Assembly (NCBI GenBank): GCA_025210575.1
Contig: JAOARK010000020.1
Span: 1-10,760, forward strand
Source of the DNA: Schleiferiaceae bacterium
GTDB lineage: Bacteria; Bacteroidota; Bacteroidia; Flavobacteriales; Schleiferiaceae
DNA length: 10,760 nucleotides
Reading direction: 5' to 3'
The translations under genes were made by a program, and so were the position numbers. This document shows positions 6,976 to 10,760 of this stretch, one piece after another (the first letter of the stretch is position 1; the number at the start of each line of letters is the position of its first letter). A model generated the notes under the pieces. The model saw nothing but the letters and a program-made list of their open reading frames with translations, had not been told where the DNA came from and ran no database searches.

Positions 6976-8706
6976 ATGACTAAGAAAAATTACTTAATCC
7001 TCGCTGTATCGCTGCTTTTCTCCAGTGTTACTTTTGGACAAAAAGACATTGTTCATGATGCTGAATACTTGATTATTGAGCATCAGAATAAAGATGCCTG
7101 GAAAGCAGAAGACAGTGAACTGAACAAAAAACTCTCTGATCTAAAAAAGAAACATGGGCAAACACCCAATATAGTCTATGTGCTTTGGGATGACCAACAG
7201 TATGGTGCCGTTGGGTTTCCAGAAATTCAAAAGGTTTTAGGGTATACCACCCCTAACATGAATAAAATGGCTGATGAAGGTATCAACTTCACTCGGATGT
7301 ATACGGAGCCAGCTTGTACACCTACACGTGCAGCTTTTTTAACTGGTCGTCATCCTGTTCGCCACGGAATGGGTGTGGTAGGAATGCCTCATGAATTTTC
7401 CGGATTACGTGCTGATGAAGTAACCATCGCGGAAGTTCTTTCAGAAGAAGGATATGCAACTGCACATTTTGGAAAAGGCCACTTGGGAGATATTGAGGAA
7501 AGTTATTTCCATAATCAAGGATTTGATGAGGCCCTCTTTACTCCAATGAATCAAATTACTTCACTCTACGACCCAATGGGATCTGCAGCAAATGCAATTT
7601 TAGGAATGCACCCAGAGCAATACCCAGAAGACCCTTACAAATTAGATCAACCAGGCTTGTTACCAAATGGCTGGGTTCAAATTTTAGATGGTAAAAAAGG
7701 TGAACAAGCCGTAGAGTGGTGTGGTGGACCTGGCAATTCTCTAGGGAACCAATGTTATGAAATGATGGAGGCAGAATCTGAAAAGAGGACTCTTGAGTTC
7801 ATAAGGAAAAACGCCCAAGCTAAGAAACCTTTCTTCGTAGAGTACTGGCCTAACTTCTTAAACTTTTTAGCACCACAACCACAAAAAACTTCTTTGAATG
7901 GCGGTAAAGTGCCTAATGCATACACTCGCTTGGATAAGTTCATTGGAGATTTAATGCAGACTTTAAAAGATGAAGGCGTAGAAGAAAATACTTTGGTGGT
8001 GATCATGGCTGACAATGGACCTATGGTTCATAATCCTCCTCCAGGTTGGGGAATGACTGAAATTCTTTACAGAGGAGGGAAAGGTGATTTTACTGAAGGA
8101 GGTATCCGCGTACCAGCCATTGCTTGGTGGCCGGGCACTATTGAAGAAAAACAGCTAGTTGGTGATATTGTTCATGTTGCTGACTTGTACACAACCTTTG
8201 CACATATTGCTGGAGCTGATAAACACATTCCTACAGATAGAATAATTGATGGTATAGACCAGACCAGTGTATTTTTAAATGGAGATTCTCATGGACGAAG
8301 AGATTATGTATTTGTTTATCAAGGTCACACCTTAGCCGCTTTGGTAAAAGGAAGATATAAAAGACATTTAGTGAGTAATGATCCTGGTGCAGCTACAGGA
8401 ATTGGAGCTGCTTTTTACGATATATACCAAGACCCAAGAGAAGAAAACCCACATCTAGTTCCTCTAATCCACACACAAGGTCAGTTTAACAGAATGGCAT
8501 TCCGTCATGAGTTAATGAAAAAGAAATATCCAGACAAACCCAATGCTAAAGGAATTCCATTAACCGGAATTGCAAATGCAAGACAAGAAACCAAAGACAT
8601 TAAAAAGATGGTTGAAGAGTATATGAAATTATTCCCGTTCGATACAGAAGAATACATTCAATACGACAACTCTTCCTTTAAAGTTGATGGTGATTGGGGA
8701 CACTAA
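6976..8706 (+). CDS. Secreted sulfatase (arylsulfatase-type, formylglycine-dependent)
   Basis: 576 residues with a Sec signal (MTKKNYLILAVSLLFSSVTFGQ, cleavage near 21-22), so it is exported. It hydrolyses sulfate esters. Visible active-site elements are the Asp72-Asp73 metal pair in WDDQQYG, the formylglycine motif C114-T-P-T-R118 (CxPxR), Lys167 and His169 in FGKGHLG (family GKWHLG, Trp replaced by Gly), Asp346-Asn347 in MADNGPM, and Lys369 in YRGGKGDFTEGGIRVP. The central stretch FVEYWPNFLNFLAPQPQ (288-303), where most relatives have an APHxP-type histidine, has none. Cys249 and Cys260 may form a disulfide. Cys114 needs conversion by FGE or anSME encoded elsewhere. The gene overlaps the next by 13 bases and is divergent from the AraC gene, pointing to a substrate-regulated operon. 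Substrate cannot be read off. A six-codon ATG frame (6963-6983) overlaps the start and is probably chance. Confidence 0.9.
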   Translation: MTKKNYLILAVSLLFSSVTFGQKDIVHDAEYLIIEHQNKDAWKAEDSELNKKLSDLKKKHGQTPNIVYVLWDDQQYGAVGFPEIQKVLGYTTPNMNKMADEGINFTRMYTEPACTPTRAAFLTGRHPVRHGMGVVGMPHEFSGLRADEVTIAEVLSEEGYATAHFGKGHLGDIEESYFHNQGFDEALFTPMNQITSLYDPMGSAANAILGMHPEQYPEDPYKLDQPGLLPNGWVQILDGKKGEQAVEWCGGPGNSLGNQCYEMMEAESEKRTLEFIRKNAQAKKPFFVEYWPNFLNFLAPQPQKTSLNGGKVPNAYTRLDKFIGDLMQTLKDEGVEENTLVVIMADNGPMVHNPPPGWGMTEILYRGGKGDFTEGGIRVPAIAWWPGTIEEKQLVGDIVHVADLYTTFAHIAGADKHIPTDRIIDGIDQTSVFLNGDSHGRRDYVFVYQGHTLAALVKGRYKRHLVSNDPGAATGIGAAFYDIYQDPREENPHLVPLIHTQGQFNRMAFRHELMKKKYPDKPNAKGIPLTGIANARQETKDIKKMVEEYMKLFPFDTEEYIQYDNSSFKVDGDWGH

Positions 8707-9548
8707 AGAAAATAGTAAAAGCCAGTTTTATACTGGCTTTTTTAGTTGTCTTTCAATCAGCTAAGAGTCAAACCGATTCTACGGTAACACTTGATCAATT
8801 GAATCAACAATTGGAAAATCCTCTTTCTCGGTTTTGGTCTTTGATCTTCCAAGAGAACTTTAAGATCAATGAGGGCAATGTAATTGAAGGAAGTCGGTAT
8901 TCAAACACTTTCAATTTTCAACCTTCTTTGCCTGTTCCTGCTGGAAAGAATAAAATGCTTTTAGTAAGACCTGTATTTCCAATACATACCGCACCTAGAG
9001 TTTCTGAAGGAAAACCAACAGAAGAGTATACCACTGGCTTAGGTGACATCCAGGTATTTTCTCTGTATGGTCCTGATAAAAAAGGAGGACTCATCTGGGG
9101 TGCAGGATTAACCTTTTCTTTTCCAACCGCAAGCGCAGATCACTTAGGAAAAGGAAAAACACAGCTTGGCCCAGCGGTGATGCTATTAGCCATATTGCCT
9201 AATTGGACATTAGGAGGAATTGTTCAACAATGGAATTCCGTTGCCGGTGATGCCAATCGACCGGAAACCAGTCAAATGGATATTCAGTATATTATCAGAA
9301 GACAAATTCGAGGTAAAGGAATGTCCATTGGTATGGGACCAAATATCAATATCGATTGGATGGCTCCAGAAGGAGAAAAGCTAACTTTACCTATTGGCCT
9401 AGGTATCACAAAAACGGTAAAATGGGGCAAAACACCATGGAAGCTGCGACTAGAACCTCAATATAGTTTAATTAAACCCGAAACATACGGCACACAATGG
9501 ACCATCCGAATCCAAATTGCGCCAATTATAAATAGTCCGTTCATTTAA
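8694..9548 (+). CDS. Outer-membrane transporter-like protein, TTG start
   Basis: 284 residues. The signal peptide is MGTLKKIVKASFILAFLVVF then QSAKSQT, with cleavage near AKS/Q. The body alternates hydrophobic and polar residues as in a beta-barrel (LIWGAGLTFSFPTAS, WTLGGIVQQWNSVAG, MSIGMGPNINIDW, WKLRLEPQYSLI). The order of NPLSRFWSLIFQENF, FNFQPSLPVP, LLVRPVFPI and GLGDIQVFSLYGP matches proteins often annotated as neuromedin U-like or phenol-degradation MetA-type outer-membrane proteins. It likely assembles in the outer membrane; a role in moving the sulfatase substrate or product is inference. The start is TTG at 8694: an in-frame TGA at 8691-8693 directly precedes it and no ATG or GTG precedes the signal peptide. 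It overlaps the sulfatase stop by 13 bases, so expression is probably coupled. It lacks the terminal aromatic of many barrels (ends SPFI), which lowers certainty. Confidence 0.75.
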   Translation: MGTLKKIVKASFILAFLVVFQSAKSQTDSTVTLDQLNQQLENPLSRFWSLIFQENFKINEGNVIEGSRYSNTFNFQPSLPVPAGKNKMLLVRPVFPIHTAPRVSEGKPTEEYTTGLGDIQVFSLYGPDKKGGLIWGAGLTFSFPTASADHLGKGKTQLGPAVMLLAILPNWTLGGIVQQWNSVAGDANRPETSQMDIQYIIRRQIRGKGMSIGMGPNINIDWMAPEGEKLTLPIGLGITKTVKWGKTPWKLRLEPQYSLIKPETYGTQWTIRIQIAPIINSPFI

Positions 9549-9559
9549 CTTTTTAAATC

Positions 9560-10183
9560 ATGAAAAACTTAATTCTCACATTGTTCTTTAGCCTCACTGC
9601 CATTCTCAGCTTTGGGCAAGATCTTAACGCATTAACAGATGAAATTGCCACTTCAATAGAATTGGATGAGGCACAAACCAAGGCTTTAAAAACCCAAATG
9701 GAGAAGTACACCATTTCTCTACAACTCATCTTCGATAAATACGAAGAAGCTGAACCTGATCCTCAAGCAATGCTCACAGATATAAAGCATGCTCGAGAAG
9801 ACTATTACAAAGCACTAAAGAATGACATTGGCAAAGAGAAATTCAAAGCTTACGAAGCTTATACGGATCAAGTAAAATTGGAAGTGCTGAGCGAGGCCGC
9901 AGGCCTTCGACTATTGGATTTACAAGACCCATTGAAAATGACTGACGATCAGGTGACAAAAATGAAACCTGTAATGGGCAAAGCAATGAAAGGCATAATG
10001 GAAACACTTATGCAGTACATTGACAAACCCATGAATGTGAGAACCAAACTAAAAGTGGCGAACAGCCTAAAATCTATCAAAAAGACTATGGATAGAGAAA
10101 CCGCTGAAATTCTTACCCAAGAACAGATTAAAAAATGGGAAGAAATGAAAGAGGCTGCAAAAGCTGAAGCTGAGAAACAATAA
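9560..10183 (+). CDS. Secreted helical protein with LTxxQ-like motifs (Spy/CpxP-like)
   Basis: 207 residues with a Sec signal, MKNLILTLFFSLTAILSFGQ, cleaved near 19-20. The mature protein is almost wholly helical, rich in Lys, Glu, Gln and Ala, with no Cys. Three related motifs occur: LDEAQ at 35-39, MTDDQ at 127-131 and LTQEQ at 185-189, each at the start of a helix. LTxxQ repeats mark the Spy/CpxP family of periplasmic chaperones and stress proteins, which are shorter (about 160 residues) and form clamp-like dimers, so the match is one of pattern rather than proven homology. It is 11 bases after the outer-membrane gene stop and ends at the shared hairpin terminator, so it is the third gene of the sulfatase operon. 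It may help fold or protect the exported partners, or act as a binding protein; this is inference. Confidence 0.65.
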   Translation: MKNLILTLFFSLTAILSFGQDLNALTDEIATSIELDEAQTKALKTQMEKYTISLQLIFDKYEEAEPDPQAMLTDIKHAREDYYKALKNDIGKEKFKAYEAYTDQVKLEVLSEAAGLRLLDLQDPLKMTDDQVTKMKPVMGKAMKGIMETLMQYIDKPMNVRTKLKVANSLKSIKKTMDRETAEILTQEQIKKWEEMKEAAKAEAEKQ

Positions 10184-10189
10184 AACTTG

Positions 10190-10233
10190 ACTCTACTCAA
10201 TGGTTAGTCGAAGCCATTGAGTAGAGTTTTTTT
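10190..10233. terminator. Terminator hairpin shared by convergent genes
   Basis: ACTCTACTCAATGG (10190-10203) pairs perfectly over 14 bases with CCATTGAGTAGAGT (10214-10227). Two more inner pairs (one a G-U) are possible around the loop, and seven T (10227-10233) follow on the + strand. It begins six bases after the stop of the LTxxQ gene. On the - strand a weaker U-tract (AAGTTTT) follows, so it may act both ways. The stop codon and last codons of the convergent gene are inside the stem. Confidence 0.85.
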
Positions 10234-10760
10234 CTTCTATAATTAGGAGATAAATCCCATTGGATAATTCAGAAACATCTAATGTTTCTTCACTTCCAAT
10301 TTCTGAACATCTTACCAATTGCCCTTTTAGATTCAGAACACAAACCGTGGCATCCTCTCCAATTCCATGAATTCTAATTCTATCACTGGCAGGGTTTGGA
10401 TAAATAACAAGATCTGTCTCTTGAATCTCCTCCATGCCAATAGGCAAATTACATCTCCAGGTTTCTCTTAACCGACTGTCGTTTTTATCAATACCAGTTG
10501 TGTAATAAAGGGAGGCTCCAGCACCAAACGCGAACCCTCCTCTTCTACCATCGCCAGTAAGGCTGTTGAGTTGAACCCAAGAAGAATCCCAAGTGTTATA
10601 TCTCCATAGATCATTGTGCGAAGTCCCATTACTATCAAGCCCTGCAAATACAAATAAGGCAAATACCCCCGAAGTAATGGAGGAATGACTTCTACCAGAT
10701 AGCGGAAATGACGTTAGTGGATGCCAGCTGTCTGAATGCGCATTGTACAAATGAAATGTA
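10193..10760 (-). CDS. Kelch-type secreted protein with T9SS type A sorting domain (5' truncated by window edge)
   Basis: The frame is open to the right edge of the window, so the N-terminus is missing; about 188 residues are seen. Residues near the visible start (LYNAHSDSWHPLTSFPLSGR) and then NDLWRYNTWDSSWVQLNSL and RRGGFAFGAGASLYYTTGI are kelch-type beta-propeller repeats, with the D-LW-Y-N/SSW and GRR-GG-F pattern. A C-terminal domain begins DLVIYPNPASDRIRI, continues VCVLNLKGQLVR and ends ELSNGIYLLIIEEKNSTQWL then RLTIE. This is the type IX secretion system sorting domain (type A), in which YPNP starts the beta-sandwich and NGIYLL marks its end. The protein is therefore exported to the cell surface or medium. 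The codons for the last residues (LTIE and the TAG stop) are inside the terminator hairpin. It is convergent with the sulfatase operon and probably unrelated in function. Confidence 0.85.
   Translation of the reverse strand, partial: TFHLYNAHSDSWHPLTSFPLSGRSHSSITSGVFALFVFAGLDSNGTSHNDLWRYNTWDSSWVQLNSLTGDGRRGGFAFGAGASLYYTTGIDKNDSRLRETWRCNLPIGMEEIQETDLVIYPNPASDRIRIHGIGEDATVCVLNLKGQLVRCSEIGSEETLDVSELSNGIYLLIIEEKNSTQWLRLTIE

Noticed and set aside
6963..6983. Six-codon frame (MTLPYD) overlapping the sulfatase start codon, a possible leader peptide
   Set aside because: Too short and AT-rich to tell from chance; no repeated codons or attenuator hairpin nearby.
7755..8015. Open frame on the - strand inside the sulfatase gene
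   Set aside because: Antisense to a well-supported gene with conserved motifs; no support of its own.

Overview
The window looks like chromosomal DNA from a member of the Bacteroidota, probably a marine or other aquatic one. It is AT-rich. The kelch-type protein at the right edge ends in a type IX secretion system (T9SS) type A sorting domain, a system confined to this phylum. Several promoters resemble the Bacteroidota TTTG / TAnnTTTG pattern, and purine-rich Shine-Dalgarno sites are mostly absent. I cannot name the genus from sequence alone.

Left part (1-2160, + strand): the 3' part of a TolC-type outer-membrane efflux channel, which overlaps by 4 bases a divergent CutA-like gene. Next comes a TetR-family regulator with its own promoter, which carries an inverted repeat likely to be its operator. 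One base after the TetR stop is a 47-codon cysteine-containing small ORF. These suggest an efflux / metal-tolerance cluster whose pump genes lie to the left of the window.

Middle (2160-5950): a SulP anion transporter with a STAS domain, preceded by a 9-bp inverted repeat and closed by a strong intrinsic terminator; a small membrane-anchored protein of unknown function; a convergent membrane-anchored hypothetical protein; and a small secreted hypothetical protein. These look like mostly single-gene units.

Right part (5997-10183): an AraC-family regulator is divergent from a three-gene cluster of a secreted sulfatase, an outer-membrane-type transporter-like protein starting with TTG inside the end of the sulfatase gene, and a secreted helical protein with LTxxQ-like motifs. 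The cluster ends in a 14-bp perfect terminator hairpin. The likely picture is regulated hydrolysis of a sulfate ester at the cell surface or in the periplasm, with a partner outer-membrane protein. The sulfatase keeps the CxPxR formylglycine site and most metal and sulfate ligands but lacks the histidine normally found in its central region. At the right edge is the 3' end of a convergent kelch/T9SS-secreted protein, whose last codons are inside that same terminator hairpin.

There is no sign of insertion sequences, CRISPR arrays, tRNAs or rRNAs. The window is mostly ordinary housekeeping and accessory sequence. The sulfatase cluster, the TetR operator, the 47-aa ORF and the shared terminator are the parts most worth a second look.
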